Origin: Caulobacter sp. 602-2
Lineage (GTDB): Bacteria; Pseudomonadota; Alphaproteobacteria; Caulobacterales; Caulobacteraceae
Length of the DNA: 64,000 nucleotides
Direction: 5' to 3'
Assembly: GCF_011043625.1 (NCBI RefSeq)
Contig: NZ_JAAKGT010000009.1
Coordinates: forward strand, 144,149 to 208,148
The notes under the pieces were generated by a model, which did not search any database, was not told the origin of the DNA, and saw only the letters and a program-made list of their open reading frames with translations. Of the stretch, positions 50,709 to 59,416 are shown piece by piece (position 1 is the first letter of the stretch; every line of letters begins with the position of its first letter). Position numbers and translations under genes: made by a program.

Positions 50709-51377
50709 TCACAGCAGGGCCGCTGGCGCCAGGATCAGCAGCATGTAGCAGGCCGCTCGCATCAGCGCGCCCAGCGCCGTGATCGCCCCGGCCAGGCGGC
50801 CGATCCCCAGGCGCTTGGACAGCCAGCGCGTCTCGGTCCAGACCAGCCAGGCGGTCGCGACCAGTATGACGCCGCCGCCGGCCGCGCCCCAGGCGCCCCC
50901 GCGCTGCACGCCCGTCAGGCCCAGCGAAAGGGCCAGCGCCGTCGGCGCGGCGAGATAGCACTGCGCGTAGAACGGCCGCCGCAAGGTCTGGCGGGAGATC
51001 GCCACGCCTTCCTTGCGCAGCAGGGTCAGGGTCACGACCAGTGGCGTCAGGCTGAACAGCAGGCAGCGGAACATCAGCAGGTTCTGCTGCGAGCCGAAGA
51101 TCACCTTGGCCAGCGGCGTGGCGGCCGCCGGCTGGGGCGCGTGGGCCGCCCAGCCGATGACGTTGGCGATGACGAGGGTGATGATCAGCAGCACGGGAGG
51201 GCTGAGCGAGTCGTCGTAGCGCTGCTCCTCGGGCTGGCCCTCCTCGCGGTCGGAATAGGCCATGGCGGTCAGCGGGCGGGCCACGATCCGCGCCATGGTG
51301 CGCGGATAGAAGTAGAGCCAGGTCATGGCCTCGAAGAGCAGCTCCTCGAAGCTTCTCAGGATCTTCAGCAGGTCCAC
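50709..51377 (-). CDS. Polytopic membrane protein (permease-like), unknown
   Basis: A 222-residue protein. After a short soluble start it has about five hydrophobic segments (PPVLLIITLVIANVIGW, CLLFSLTPLVVTLTLL, YLAAPTALALSLGL, GGGVILVATAWLVW, AACYMLLILAPAALL). The Pro/Arg-rich YFYPRTMARIVARPLTAMAYSD near residues 22-43 is reminiscent of small uncharacterised Caulobacter permeases. Monocistronic; the convergent gene ends four bases away. Confidence 0.68.
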   Translation of the reverse strand: MDLLKILRSFEELLFEAMTWLYFYPRTMARIVARPLTAMAYSDREEGQPEEQRYDDSLSPPVLLIITLVIANVIGWAAHAPQPAAATPLAKVIFGSQQNLLMFRCLLFSLTPLVVTLTLLRKEGVAISRQTLRRPFYAQCYLAAPTALALSLGLTGVQRGGAWGAAGGGVILVATAWLVWTETRWLSKRLGIGRLAGAITALGALMRAACYMLLILAPAALL

Positions 51378-51508
51378 GTCGTGCGCCTCTTTCGTCGACC
51401 TGCCGGTGATAGCAGCGGCGTTCCGGACTTTCGACCGCCGCGAGCACGGCGAGCGCTATACACGCCGGGCGAAGCTGGCTCCTATCTCCCGAAAGCGGAG
51501 CTTCGAGC

Positions 51509-52240
51509 ATGGCCACGCGCCCCGTGCGGGACTTTCCCTACTATCGCGGCGAACCGGTCGCCCTGTCCGGTCTCGGCTGGGCCTTGGCCCTGGGCGGCTG
51601 CGTCGCCGGCTTCGCGGCCCTGATCCAGGTTCCGCGCGGCGAGGTCGGCCAGCCGTTGGGCCTGGCCGGACCCCTGCTGTTCGTCGGCCTGCAACTGGTC
51701 GGGCTGGCGCTGGCGGCGGGCAGGGGATGGACGGCGCTGTTTCCGCGGCCAACCGCGCGCGACCTGCTGCTGGGTCTGGCCTTCATGCCCCTGGCCCTGC
51801 TGGCGTCGGGGCTGGCGGCCTTCTTCTACGGCATGGCGGGGGCGGCCCATGCCAATCCCGCCACCGAGATCGTGGTCCAGCTGCCGGCCGCGCAGCGGGC
51901 GGTCTTCCTGGCCGGCACGGCGCCGCAGCTGCTGGGCGAGGAGCTGGTGACCATCCTGCCGTTCCTGGCGATCCTGACCCTCTGCCATCGCCGGCTCGGC
52001 CTGCCGCGCGGCGCGGCGATCGCCATCGCCTGGGTGATCTCGGCGATGATCTTCGGGGCGCTGCACCTGTCGACCTACGGCTGGAACATCGTCCAGGTGC
52101 TGCTGCTGATCGGCGTCGCCCGGCTGGTGCTGACGATTCCCTATCTGCTGACCAGGAGCGTGTGGGCCTCGTTCACCGCCCATATCTGCCTGGACTGGTC
52201 GATCTTCGCCTTCGTGCTATTGCAGGGGGCGCGGGGCTAG
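51509..52240 (+). CDS. CPBP-family intramembrane metalloprotease
   Basis: A 243-residue protein with seven or eight membrane segments. The CPBP motifs are partly present: GEELVTILPFLAIL (EE pair), GALHLSTYG (His in the second motif) and FTAHICLDW (His in the third). The Arg usually following the EE motif is replaced, so activity is not certain. Bacterial members process or protect peptides, often bacteriocins. Confidence 0.82.
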   Translation: MATRPVRDFPYYRGEPVALSGLGWALALGGCVAGFAALIQVPRGEVGQPLGLAGPLLFVGLQLVGLALAAGRGWTALFPRPTARDLLLGLAFMPLALLASGLAAFFYGMAGAAHANPATEIVVQLPAAQRAVFLAGTAPQLLGEELVTILPFLAILTLCHRRLGLPRGAAIAIAWVISAMIFGALHLSTYGWNIVQVLLLIGVARLVLTIPYLLTRSVWASFTAHICLDWSIFAFVLLQGARG

Positions 52241-52287
52241 GCGGTCCAAGCCCTTGGCCTGACTCAGCTTCCGGCGCTTTTGCGCGG

Positions 52288-52316
52288 TTGACATCGTCCT
52301 GCTCGTCGCTTATCCA
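52288..52316 (+). promoter_or_regulatory. Sigma-70-type promoter upstream of rpmH
   Basis: TTGACA (52288-52293), exactly 17 bases, then TATCCA (52311-52316), about 65 bases before the rpmH GTG. The -35 box is perfect; the -10 is partly consensus. Confidence 0.6.
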
Positions 52317-52380
52317 CCGCCCCTCACTCGCGGCGGCCAACCGGCTTCCGCGTCAACGCTATTAGTTTCGGAGCCACGTC

Positions 52381-52515
52381 GTGAAGCGGACATTCCAGCC
52401 GTCGAAGCTCGTGCGAGCCCGCCGTCATGGCTACCGCGCCCGCATGGCCACCAAGAACGGTCAAAAGATCGTTGCTCGTCGCCGCGCCAAGGGCCGCAAG
52501 CGCCTGACGGCCTAA
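52381..52515 (+). CDS. rpmH: 50S ribosomal protein L34
   Basis: A 44-residue protein that begins with GTG and reads [26 protein letters not shown], the universal L34 sequence, ending KGRKRLTA. It is highly basic and binds 23S rRNA in the large subunit. The order rpmH-rnpA-yidC is conserved in most bacteria. GGAG lies about seven bases upstream of the GTG. Confidence 0.98.
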   Translation: MKRTFQPSKLVRARRHGYRARMATKNGQKIVARRRAKGRKRLTA

Positions 52516-52568
52516 GAGCGGGGTTTCCCGCTCTTCTTTCCTGCTCCGGCAGGATCGTACGACATGAC

Positions 52569-52627
52569 AAAAGCCGCCCCTTCCCAGAACCAGGCCTCCA
52601 GCCTGCGCCGGAAAGGGCGGCTTTTTT
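52569..52627 (+). terminator. Terminator-like hairpin between rpmH and rnpA that covers the rnpA ribosome site
   Basis: AAAAGCCGCCC (52569-52579) is the exact inverse of GGGCGGCTTTT (52615-52625), followed by TT, with about 35 bases between that can fold further. The T-run ends two bases before the rnpA ATG. The GAAAGGG that would serve as its ribosome site (52611-52617) lies in and just before the right arm. Confidence 0.8.
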
Positions 52628-52628
52628 C

Positions 52629-53102
52629 ATGACCGAATCCCAAGTCTCGGCCCCGGCTAAGGCCGGTCCGGCGATCGAGCGCCTCAAGGTGCGCGCCGAT
52701 TTCCTGAAGGCCGCCAAGGCGCCCTCGCTGTCGCGCGGCGCCGTCTTCATGCAGCTGCGCCCGCGGGGCGACGAGAACGCCCTGATCCGGGTCGGTTTCA
52801 CCGCCTCCAAGAAGGTCGGCGGCTCGGTGGAGCGCAATCGCGCCAAAAGACGCCTCCGCGAGGCCGCCAGACTGCTTCTCCCCCTTCATGGACGGCCCGG
52901 TTGCGACTATGTGTTCATCGCTCGCGGCGGCACGCGCTCGCGGCCCTGGGGGCGTTTGCTTGACGATGTAAAATCCGCGCTGGTAAGCCTCGCGGCCGAA
53001 ATCGACCGTGGGGGGAAGCGTTCCCCGTCTGGACCAGTCTCCCCCGCGCCCGTCTCACCCCATTCGCACGCGCCTGCGTCCGATCCCTCCGATCCCGGTT
53101 AA
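52629..53102 (+). CDS. rnpA: Ribonuclease P protein component
   Basis: A 157-residue protein with the RNR signature FTASKKVGGSVERNRAKRRLREAARL. It binds the RNase P RNA to process tRNA 5' ends. An unstructured Pro/Ser-rich tail (SPSGPVSPAPVSPHSH) extends it beyond the usual ~120 residues. It starts directly after a terminator-like hairpin and ends immediately before yidC. Confidence 0.95.
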   Translation: MTESQVSAPAKAGPAIERLKVRADFLKAAKAPSLSRGAVFMQLRPRGDENALIRVGFTASKKVGGSVERNRAKRRLREAARLLLPLHGRPGCDYVFIARGGTRSRPWGRLLDDVKSALVSLAAEIDRGGKRSPSGPVSPAPVSPHSHAPASDPSDPG

Positions 53103-53108
53103 GTGTCC

Positions 53109-54956
53109 ATGCAGAACGACAACAAGAACACGCTGGTCTTCATCGTCAGCGCGCTGGCGATCCTGATCGGCTACCAAATCTTCGTGATGGGGCCGAACCA
53201 GAAGAAGCAGGAAGCGGCCGCGCGCGCCAAGAAGGCCGCCGAGGCCCAGGCCGCCGCCGCCAATCCGGGCATGGCCATCGGACCGGACGGCCGTCCCCAG
53301 CCGATCAAGCTGTCGCGCGATGCCGCCAAGGCCGCCAGCCCGCGCATCCCGATCGACACGCCGACCCTGTCGGGCTCGGTGTCGCTGAAGAGCGGCAGCG
53401 TCGACGACCTGCTGCTCAAGCGCTATCGCCAGACCACCGACAAGGCCTCGCCGCCGGTCGAGCTGCTGCGCCCCGCCGGCGCGGAGAACGCCTTCTTCAC
53501 GCTGTTCGGCTGGAGCGGCCAGAACCTCGGCGCCATGCCGGGCGAGAACACGGTGTGGACCGCCGCGCCGGGCCAGACCCTGCGTCCGGGCTCGCCCGTC
53601 ACCCTGACCTATGACAACGGCGCTGGCCTGGTGTTCAACCGCACCATCGCCGTCGACGCCGACGCGATGTTCACCGTCACCGACAGCGTCCGCAACAACG
53701 GCGGCCAGCCGGTGTCGATCACGCCCTACGCCTCGGTGCGCCGCTGGGGCGTCCCGGCCGACCTCGGCAAGAACCACATCGTCCATGAAGGGGCGATCGG
53801 CATGCTGGGCGAGAAGGACTACAAGCTCGAGCAGTCCAAGTACCAGAAGTGGAAGAAGGACAAGCCGCAGCAGACCATCACCTCGGTCGGCGGCTGGACC
53901 GGCATCACCGACAAGTACTGGCTGACCGCGCTGATCCCGACCCAGAACGAGCGCATCAACGCCCAGTACAACGTCACGCCCGTCGCCGGCGTCGACGTCT
54001 ACGAAGCCAACTTCGCCGCCGTCGCCAAGACCGTGAACCCGGGCCAGACCGTCACCGAGACGACCCGCCTGTTCGCCGGCGCCAAGACCGTGCCGCTGCT
54101 GCGCAAGTACGAGTACGGCGACGGCCAGGCCCCGGCCTGGTGGCAGTTCTGGGACAAGAAGGCCCAGGCCATCCCGCGCTTCGAGTGGGCCGTGGACTGG
54201 GGCATGTTCGCCCTGATCACCCGTCCGATCTTCAACGTGCTGGAGATCTTCTACAAGCTGGTCGGCAACTTCGGCATCGCCATCATGCTGCTGACCGTCG
54301 CCCTGAAGCTCATCCTCTATCCGCTGGCGGACAAGAGCTATGAGTCGATGGCGAAGATGAAGAAGGTCGCCCCCGAGGTCGAGAAGCTGCGCGCCAAGCA
54401 CAAGGACGACCCTGCCAAGCAGCAGCAGGAGATGATGGCGCTGTACGCCAAGGAGAAGATCAATCCGTTCATGGGCTGCGTGCCCATGCTGATCCAGATC
54501 CCGGTGTTCTACTCGCTGTACAAGGTGCTGACGGTGACCATCGAAATGCGGCACGCGCCGTTCTTCGGCTGGATCCAGGACCTGTCGGCGCCGGATCCGA
54601 CGACGATCTTCAACCTGTTCGGCCTGATCCCGTGGGATCCGGGTTCGCTGCCCTTCCTGGGCGCCATGATCGCCCACCTGGGCGTGTGGCCGCTGCTGTA
54701 CGGCTTCACCATGTGGCTGACCACGGCGATGAACCCGCCGGCCGGCGATCCGATGCAGCAGAAGATCTTCCAGCTGTTCCCGATCATCTTCACCTTCACG
54801 CTGTCGGGCTTCGCCGTCGGCCTGGTGATCTACTGGTGCTGGAGCAACGTGCTGACGATCGTGCAGCAGTACATCATCATGCGCCGCTACAAGGTCGACA
54901 ACCCGATCGACAAGATCATCGGCCGGCTGACCGGCAAGACCGCGACGGCGACCTGA
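53109..54956 (+). CDS. yidC: Membrane protein insertase YidC
   Basis: A 615-residue Oxa1/YidC insertase from ATG 53109; a GTG at 53103, just after the rnpA stop, is an alternative. TM1 ([17 protein letters not shown]) leads into the large periplasmic P1 domain (to about residue 360). The conserved core [32 protein letters not shown] and the later [19 protein letters not shown] follow. It ends with a lysine-containing tail. It inserts inner-membrane proteins with or without SecYEG. The stop overlaps the engB start by one base. Confidence 0.97.
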   Translation: MQNDNKNTLVFIVSALAILIGYQIFVMGPNQKKQEAAARAKKAAEAQAAAANPGMAIGPDGRPQPIKLSRDAAKAASPRIPIDTPTLSGSVSLKSGSVDDLLLKRYRQTTDKASPPVELLRPAGAENAFFTLFGWSGQNLGAMPGENTVWTAAPGQTLRPGSPVTLTYDNGAGLVFNRTIAVDADAMFTVTDSVRNNGGQPVSITPYASVRRWGVPADLGKNHIVHEGAIGMLGEKDYKLEQSKYQKWKKDKPQQTITSVGGWTGITDKYWLTALIPTQNERINAQYNVTPVAGVDVYEANFAAVAKTVNPGQTVTETTRLFAGAKTVPLLRKYEYGDGQAPAWWQFWDKKAQAIPRFEWAVDWGMFALITRPIFNVLEIFYKLVGNFGIAIMLLTVALKLILYPLADKSYESMAKMKKVAPEVEKLRAKHKDDPAKQQQEMMALYAKEKINPFMGCVPMLIQIPVFYSLYKVLTVTIEMRHAPFFGWIQDLSAPDPTTIFNLFGLIPWDPGSLPFLGAMIAHLGVWPLLYGFTMWLTTAMNPPAGDPMQQKIFQLFPIIFTFTLSGFAVGLVIYWCWSNVLTIVQQYIIMRRYKVDNPIDKIIGRLTGKTATAT

Positions 54957-55606
54957 TGACCGATCCGATCGAACCGCTGTACTCCGACGAGGAGATCGAG
55001 GCGGCCCGGGTGCTGTTCGCCCAGCCGGTCTCGTTCATGATGGGGGCCGTCCGCATGGACGGCCTGCCGCCCGCCGACCTGCCGGAAGTGGCCTTCGCCG
55101 GCCGCTCCAACGTCGGCAAGTCGAGCCTGATCAACGGTCTCGTCGGCCAGAAGTACCTGGCCCGCGCCTCCAACGAGCCGGGCCGCACGCGCGAGCTGAA
55201 CTTCTTCCTGCTGGCCGAGCAGCTGCGCCTGGTCGACCTTCCGGGCTACGGCTTCGCGCGCGTCTCGCGTTCGACGGCCAGCAAGTTCCAGGACCTGGGC
55301 CGCCAGTTCCTGCGCGGCCGTCCCAACCTCAAGCGGGTCTACCTGCTGATCGACTCGCGCCACGGCCTCAAGAAGGTCGACGCCGAGGCGATGGACGCCC
55401 TCGACATCTCGGCGGTGTCCTACCAGATCGTCCTGACCAAGGCCGACAAGATCAAGCCGGCCGAGGTCGACAAGGTCGTGGCCGATACGCTCAAGGCCAT
55501 CGCCAAGCGCCCGGCCGCCTTCCCGCGGGTGATCGCCACCTCGTCGGAAAAGGGCCTGGGCATCCCCGAGCTGCGCGCCGAGATCCAGCGCACCTGCCTG
55601 GCCTGA
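54956..55606 (+). CDS. engB: Ribosome biogenesis GTP-binding protein EngB (YsxC/YihA)
   Basis: A 216-residue GTPase from the ATG within the TGATG overlap with yidC. The motifs are G1 [13 protein letters not shown] (48-60), G2 TRELNFF, G3 [12 protein letters not shown] and G4 LTKADK. It assists 50S assembly. Length is standard. A perfect terminator follows. Confidence 0.96.
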   Translation: MTDPIEPLYSDEEIEAARVLFAQPVSFMMGAVRMDGLPPADLPEVAFAGRSNVGKSSLINGLVGQKYLARASNEPGRTRELNFFLLAEQLRLVDLPGYGFARVSRSTASKFQDLGRQFLRGRPNLKRVYLLIDSRHGLKKVDAEAMDALDISAVSYQIVLTKADKIKPAEVDKVVADTLKAIAKRPAAFPRVIATSSEKGLGIPELRAEIQRTCLA

Positions 55607-55630
55607 CGCTCGACCAGTCTTCGAAGACAC

Positions 55631-55670
55631 GACGCCGCGAAAGCCAGCCGCTTTCGCGGCGTCTTTCGTT
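55631..55670 (+). terminator. Intrinsic terminator after engB
   Basis: Perfect 14-base stem GACGCCGCGAAAGC / GCTTTCGCGGCGTC (55631-55644, 55650-55663) with a 5-base loop, then TTTCGTTC. Nearly the same stem occurs at 58411-58442. Confidence 0.9.
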
Positions 55671-55697
55671 CTGGCCCCGGCCTGCTAGCTTGGCGGC

Positions 55698-55874
55698 ATG
55701 TCGTCCATCCTGCGCCGTCGCCTCATCCTCGCCGCCCTGGTCATGGGCGTGCTGGCCAGCATCCTGCTGCTGAACAGGGGGCTGCAGGGCGAGCCGCGGC
55801 TAGGCCAGCTGGCGGTCGTGTTGTTCCTCGGCTGCGTCGGCGGCTTCTCGGTCTGGGCGCGTCGTTTCAAGTGA
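55698..55874 (+). CDS. 58-residue two-helix membrane protein
   Basis: An ATG at 55698 opens 58 codons: MSSILRRRLILAALVMGVLA with a hydrophobic helix, a short polar loop (NRGLQGEPRLGQ), a second helix (LAVVLFLGCVGGFSVWA) and a basic end (RRFK). Positive residues lie at both ends. It has no recognised family but the hydrophobic pattern and codon use look real. Its stop lies inside a perfect palindrome. Confidence 0.6.
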   Translation: MSSILRRRLILAALVMGVLASILLLNRGLQGEPRLGQLAVVLFLGCVGGFSVWARRFK

Positions 55875-55889
55875 TCCGTGCACGGATCA
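55872..55889. promoter_or_regulatory. Perfect 18-base palindrome upstream of a TonB receptor gene
   Basis: TGATCCGTGCACGGATCA, with no spacer, overlaps the stop of the 58-residue gene and lies about 150 bases before the receptor start. AT-rich sequence with two ATAAAAC motifs and a second inverted repeat (AACTTCT..AGAAGTT) follows. A candidate dimeric operator. Confidence 0.5.
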
Positions 55890-56037
55890 TCCGCGCACCT
55901 ACATAAAACCGCAATAAAACTGTCGCCGAAACTTCTCTGGCTCAGAAGTTGTGGCGAAACTATGCCCTCCCCCGACAAGAACACCCGTGTCCCCCGGTGT
56001 CGGGCCGAGGGCGCGGAGTGTCCGTGGGGATGTTCCG

Positions 56038-58329
56038 ATGAAGAAGACCGCTCTGCTGGCGCTGTGCGCCATCGCTCCGCTGGCGATCGCCGCCCAGGCC
56101 GCGGCCGCCGACGTCGCTCCGGCCGACGCGCCGATGGCCACCGCCGAAGCGCCGGTCACGGCCTCGGAAGTCGTGGTCCAGGCCCAGATCGCCTACCGCA
56201 ACCGCAGCGAAGAGACCGCGCCGGTCCTGCAGTACGACCTCGACTACTTCCAGCGCTTCGAGCCGCTGACCGCCGGCGACGCCCTCAAGCGCGTGCCGTC
56301 GGTGGCCTTCCTGTCGGACGTGCTGGAATCGGACGGCGTGCGCCTGCGCGGCCTCGACCCGGCCTACACCCAGATCCTGATCAACGGCGAGAAGGTCCCG
56401 GGCGCCGGTTCGGGCTCGGGCGCGTTCGGCGCCGGCGCCGACGGCTCGTTCTTCGTCGACCGCATCCCGGCCGAACTGATCGAGCGCATCGAGATCGTCC
56501 GCAGCGCCAGCGCCAACCGCAGCGGCGACGCCGTCGCCGGCGCCATCAACATCGTGCTGCGCGACGCCTACGCCCTGGACGGCGGCTTCGTCCGCGCCGG
56601 CGCGATGATGTTCGACGACAAGCGCATCCGCGAGACCGTCGGCGGCGTGTGGGGCGGCCAGGTCGGCCCCGGTCGCCTGCTGGTCGGCGCCAACATCCAG
56701 GGCCGCCGCAATCCCAAGCAGAAGCTGTCGCTGCGCTATGACGAGCCGAACGGCACGCTCGACAACAGCGAAGTGCAGACCGACGTCCGCAACGGCACCG
56801 ACTATTCGGTCAACGCCAGCTACCAGGTTCCGCTGGCCGGCGGCGATCTGGACCTGGCCGGCTTCTTCGTGCGCACCGATCGCTTCCAGGACGAAGACTC
56901 GATCGAGTACGCCAAGGACATCCGCACCAACGCCAACATCCAGACGATCAACAACAACGACGTCCAGATCGACCAGGACAGCTGGTCGCTGACCGGCAAG
57001 TACAAGCGCGACATGCTGGGCGGCCGCACCGCCGTGAAGCTCGGCTACGCCGGCTTCAAGGGCGAGGAAGCCGAGTTCGAGGACGAGATCGAGTACCTGC
57101 GCGACGCGATCCCGTTCCCGGACGGCGACCGCATCACCCGCGACAAGTCGCGCCGCGAGATCGACGACACCGAATTCTCGGCCAAGATCGAGCACGAGCG
57201 CGACCTGGCCATGGGCGCCGAGCTGGAGTTCGGCCTGCAGTACGAGAAGAAGGAACGCGACACCCTCTTCACCGAGGTTCCGCGCAACCGCTACAACCTG
57301 CCGGCCTCGACGGTCCCGGCCTTCGGCGCCTACGCCCCGATCGCCGGCGGCGACGCCACCTTCGAACAGACCCGCCTGGATCCCTACGTCATGCTGTCGG
57401 GCAAGTCGGGTTCGCTGAAGTGGGAAGCCGGCCTGCGCTACGAGACCACCGACGTCTCGATCGAGGACCGCACCTCGGGCGACACCTACGACAACGACTA
57501 CAAGATCCTGCTGCCGTCGGCCTCGCTGCGCTACAACCTGACCGCCAGCGACCAGCTGTACGCCGCCACGGCCCGCACCGTGCGCCGCCCCAGCTTCGAG
57601 TATCTGTCGCCGGCGACCCTGGAAGCCGAGCTGGGCGACAACGACTTCACCGGCGTGCCGACCCTGAAGCCTGAAACGGCCTGGGGCCTGGACGTCGGCT
57701 ACGAGCGCCGCCTGGGCCGCTCGGGCGTCGCTGGCGTCAACGTCTTCTACCGCAAGGTCAACGACCTGCTGGAGCTGTACAACACCGGCGCGGAAGGCAG
57801 CGAGGGCGACGGCACCTTCGTCTACTCGGCCCGCAACGCCGGCGACGGCAAGGTCTGGGGCATCGAGTTCGACCTGTCGACGCCGCTGACCTTCGTCGGC
57901 CTCGACAACACCGGCGTGTTCCTGAACTACTCGTGGCTGGACAGCGACATCGACGACGAGTTCGGCTCGCGCAAGTTCAACAGCCAGTCGGACTACGTGC
58001 TGAACGTCGGCTTCATCCAGGACCTGCCGACCTGGGGCGCCTCGTTCGGGGCCACCTACCGCAAGCAGGGCGAGGCCTACAGCCGCGTCGTCGGCGAGGA
58101 GGTCACCACCACCTACGGCGGCGACCTGGAGATCTTCGTCGAGAAGCGCATCGGCAAGGACCTGACCATCCGCCTGACCGGCTCGAACCTGCTGGACGCC
58201 TCCAAGAAGGAGAGCTTCAACAAGTTCACCACCATCGAAGACCAGAACGACCGGAACTTCGACGAGTACGAGCTCGAGCGCGAGCAGGCCGGCCCGGTGT
58301 TCCAGCTGATCGCCCGCATGGCGTTCTGA
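56038..58329 (+). CDS. TonB-dependent receptor
   Basis: A 763-residue outer-membrane protein from ATG 56038, signal peptide KKTALLALCAIAPLAIAAQA. The TonB box is ASEVVVQAQ. The plug has AGDALKRVPSVAFLSDVLESDGVRLRGLDP and RIEIVRSASANRSGDAVAGAINIVLRD. The 22-strand barrel ends FQLIARMAF with a terminal Phe. The VRLRGLD plug pattern, different from the siderophore receptor at 38611, is typical of Caulobacter receptors for sugars or other nutrients; the substrate is unknown. Confidence 0.93.
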   Translation: MKKTALLALCAIAPLAIAAQAAAADVAPADAPMATAEAPVTASEVVVQAQIAYRNRSEETAPVLQYDLDYFQRFEPLTAGDALKRVPSVAFLSDVLESDGVRLRGLDPAYTQILINGEKVPGAGSGSGAFGAGADGSFFVDRIPAELIERIEIVRSASANRSGDAVAGAINIVLRDAYALDGGFVRAGAMMFDDKRIRETVGGVWGGQVGPGRLLVGANIQGRRNPKQKLSLRYDEPNGTLDNSEVQTDVRNGTDYSVNASYQVPLAGGDLDLAGFFVRTDRFQDEDSIEYAKDIRTNANIQTINNNDVQIDQDSWSLTGKYKRDMLGGRTAVKLGYAGFKGEEAEFEDEIEYLRDAIPFPDGDRITRDKSRREIDDTEFSAKIEHERDLAMGAELEFGLQYEKKERDTLFTEVPRNRYNLPASTVPAFGAYAPIAGGDATFEQTRLDPYVMLSGKSGSLKWEAGLRYETTDVSIEDRTSGDTYDNDYKILLPSASLRYNLTASDQLYAATARTVRRPSFEYLSPATLEAELGDNDFTGVPTLKPETAWGLDVGYERRLGRSGVAGVNVFYRKVNDLLELYNTGAEGSEGDGTFVYSARNAGDGKVWGIEFDLSTPLTFVGLDNTGVFLNYSWLDSDIDDEFGSRKFNSQSDYVLNVGFIQDLPTWGASFGATYRKQGEAYSRVVGEEVTTTYGGDLEIFVEKRIGKDLTIRLTGSNLLDASKKESFNKFTTIEDQNDRNFDEYELEREQAGPVFQLIARMAF

Positions 58330-58345
58330 TCGGACGATGTGAGAC

Positions 58346-58508
58346 CCTTCTCCCCTTGCGGGAGAAGGTGTCGGCGAAAGCCGACGGATGAGGGGTCTCT
58401 CAGACGCAAGACGCCGCGAAAGCCGATCGGCTTTCGCGGCGTTTCTTTACGTGCAACCCCTCATCCGACCCGCTGCGCGGGCCACCTTCTCCCACAAGGG
58501 GAGAAGGA
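58346..58508. repeat. Composite palindromic element, copy 1
   Basis: CCTTCTCCCCTTGCGGGAGAAGG with GTCGGCGAAAGCCGACGGATGAGGGG on the left and the inverse on the right surround a central palindrome at 58411-58442. The same arrangement recurs at 60669-60832, and the left unit alone at 63938-63988. It separates the convergent receptor and receiver-protein genes. Confidence 0.82.
58411..58448. terminator. Perfect 32-base palindromic terminator
   Basis: ACGCCGCGAAAGCCGA / TCGGCTTTCGCGGCGT with no loop (58411-58442), then TTCTTT. It can serve either strand of the convergent pair. Confidence 0.85.
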
Positions 58509-58514
58509 ACATCC

Positions 58515-59318
58515 TCAGGCCGCGCGGCCGTTGCTGTCGTCGGTCATGAAGCCCATCAGCACGTCGATGCGCTTGACCAGTTCGGCGCGGGCCATGGCGC
58601 CGGTGACCTCGACCTGGGTCATGGCGCCCAGGGCGTTGGCGGCCTCGATCAGGCGCGGCTCCTTCACCGCCTCGCCGACGGCGCGCAGTTCGGCGGCCTG
58701 GGCGGCCAGGGCGCGGCGGGCCTGGGCCGGGTCGCTGTCCAGCGACTGGGCGGCCGACTTGACGATGCGCAGGGCCTGCGAGAGGCGCGCGGCGGGCGTG
58801 CCGGCCTGGTCGGCCTTGCGCTTACGCGGGCCCTTGTATTCGGCCGAGTTGAAGCGACGGCGGTCGGGGCCGACGTACTGCACGGCCTCCACCCAGTCGC
58901 GCGGCTTCATCGTCACCGCCTCTAGGCGTCGTTCCAGATCCTTGATCGTGAACGGCTTGCGCATGAACTCGTGGATGCCGGCGTCGCGGGCGCCGAAGAT
59001 CGCCTCGGCGGTGGCCTCGGCGGTGCACATGATGATCGGGGCCTGGCGGCAGGCCAGGTCGCTGCGGCGGATCTTCTTGGCCAGGGCCAGGCCGTCGACG
59101 CCAGCGCTGGAATGCTCGACGAAGATCATCTGCGGGTCGACGGTGCGCACCATGCCCCAGCCCTGCTCGATGGTCGGGGCGGCGAAGACCTGCACGTTGC
59201 CCACGTGGCGCAGCTGGTCGCCCAGCAGGCGGACGGCGGCCGTGCTCGGGTCGACGACCAGCACGCGCTGCATCTTGGCGGCGATGCGCTGCAGGGTGCG
59301 GGGGTTGCCGTCGAACAC
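58515..59318 (-). CDS. Receiver-domain protein with Glu in place of the phospho-acceptor Asp
   Basis: A 267-residue protein. Residues 17-135 are a receiver domain: VLVVDPSTA (second acidic residue lost, Asp23-Pro24), IIMCTA (Thr99) and FMRKPF (Lys121). At the phosphorylation site, IFVEHSSAGVDG has Glu68 where Asp is normal. The C-terminal half is helical with a basic patch (GPRKRKADQ) and a final Ala-rich helical bundle, without a clear DNA-binding domain. It probably acts without phosphorylation or mimics the active state. The gene stands beside the unknown 379-residue protein gene. Confidence 0.85.
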   Translation of the reverse strand: MFDGNPRTLQRIAAKMQRVLVVDPSTAAVRLLGDQLRHVGNVQVFAAPTIEQGWGMVRTVDPQMIFVEHSSAGVDGLALAKKIRRSDLACRQAPIIMCTAEATAEAIFGARDAGIHEFMRKPFTIKDLERRLEAVTMKPRDWVEAVQYVGPDRRRFNSAEYKGPRKRKADQAGTPAARLSQALRIVKSAAQSLDSDPAQARRALAAQAAELRAVGEAVKEPRLIEAANALGAMTQVEVTGAMARAELVKRIDVLMGFMTDDSNGRAA

Positions 59319-59416
59319 GGGGCGGGGTCTCCAGAGGATCGAACCCGACTCTTACGCTCAGGAGGGTAAAAAACCGCTTGATGAACAGGCGCCGACCTGT
59401 GCGACGGATCGACGGC

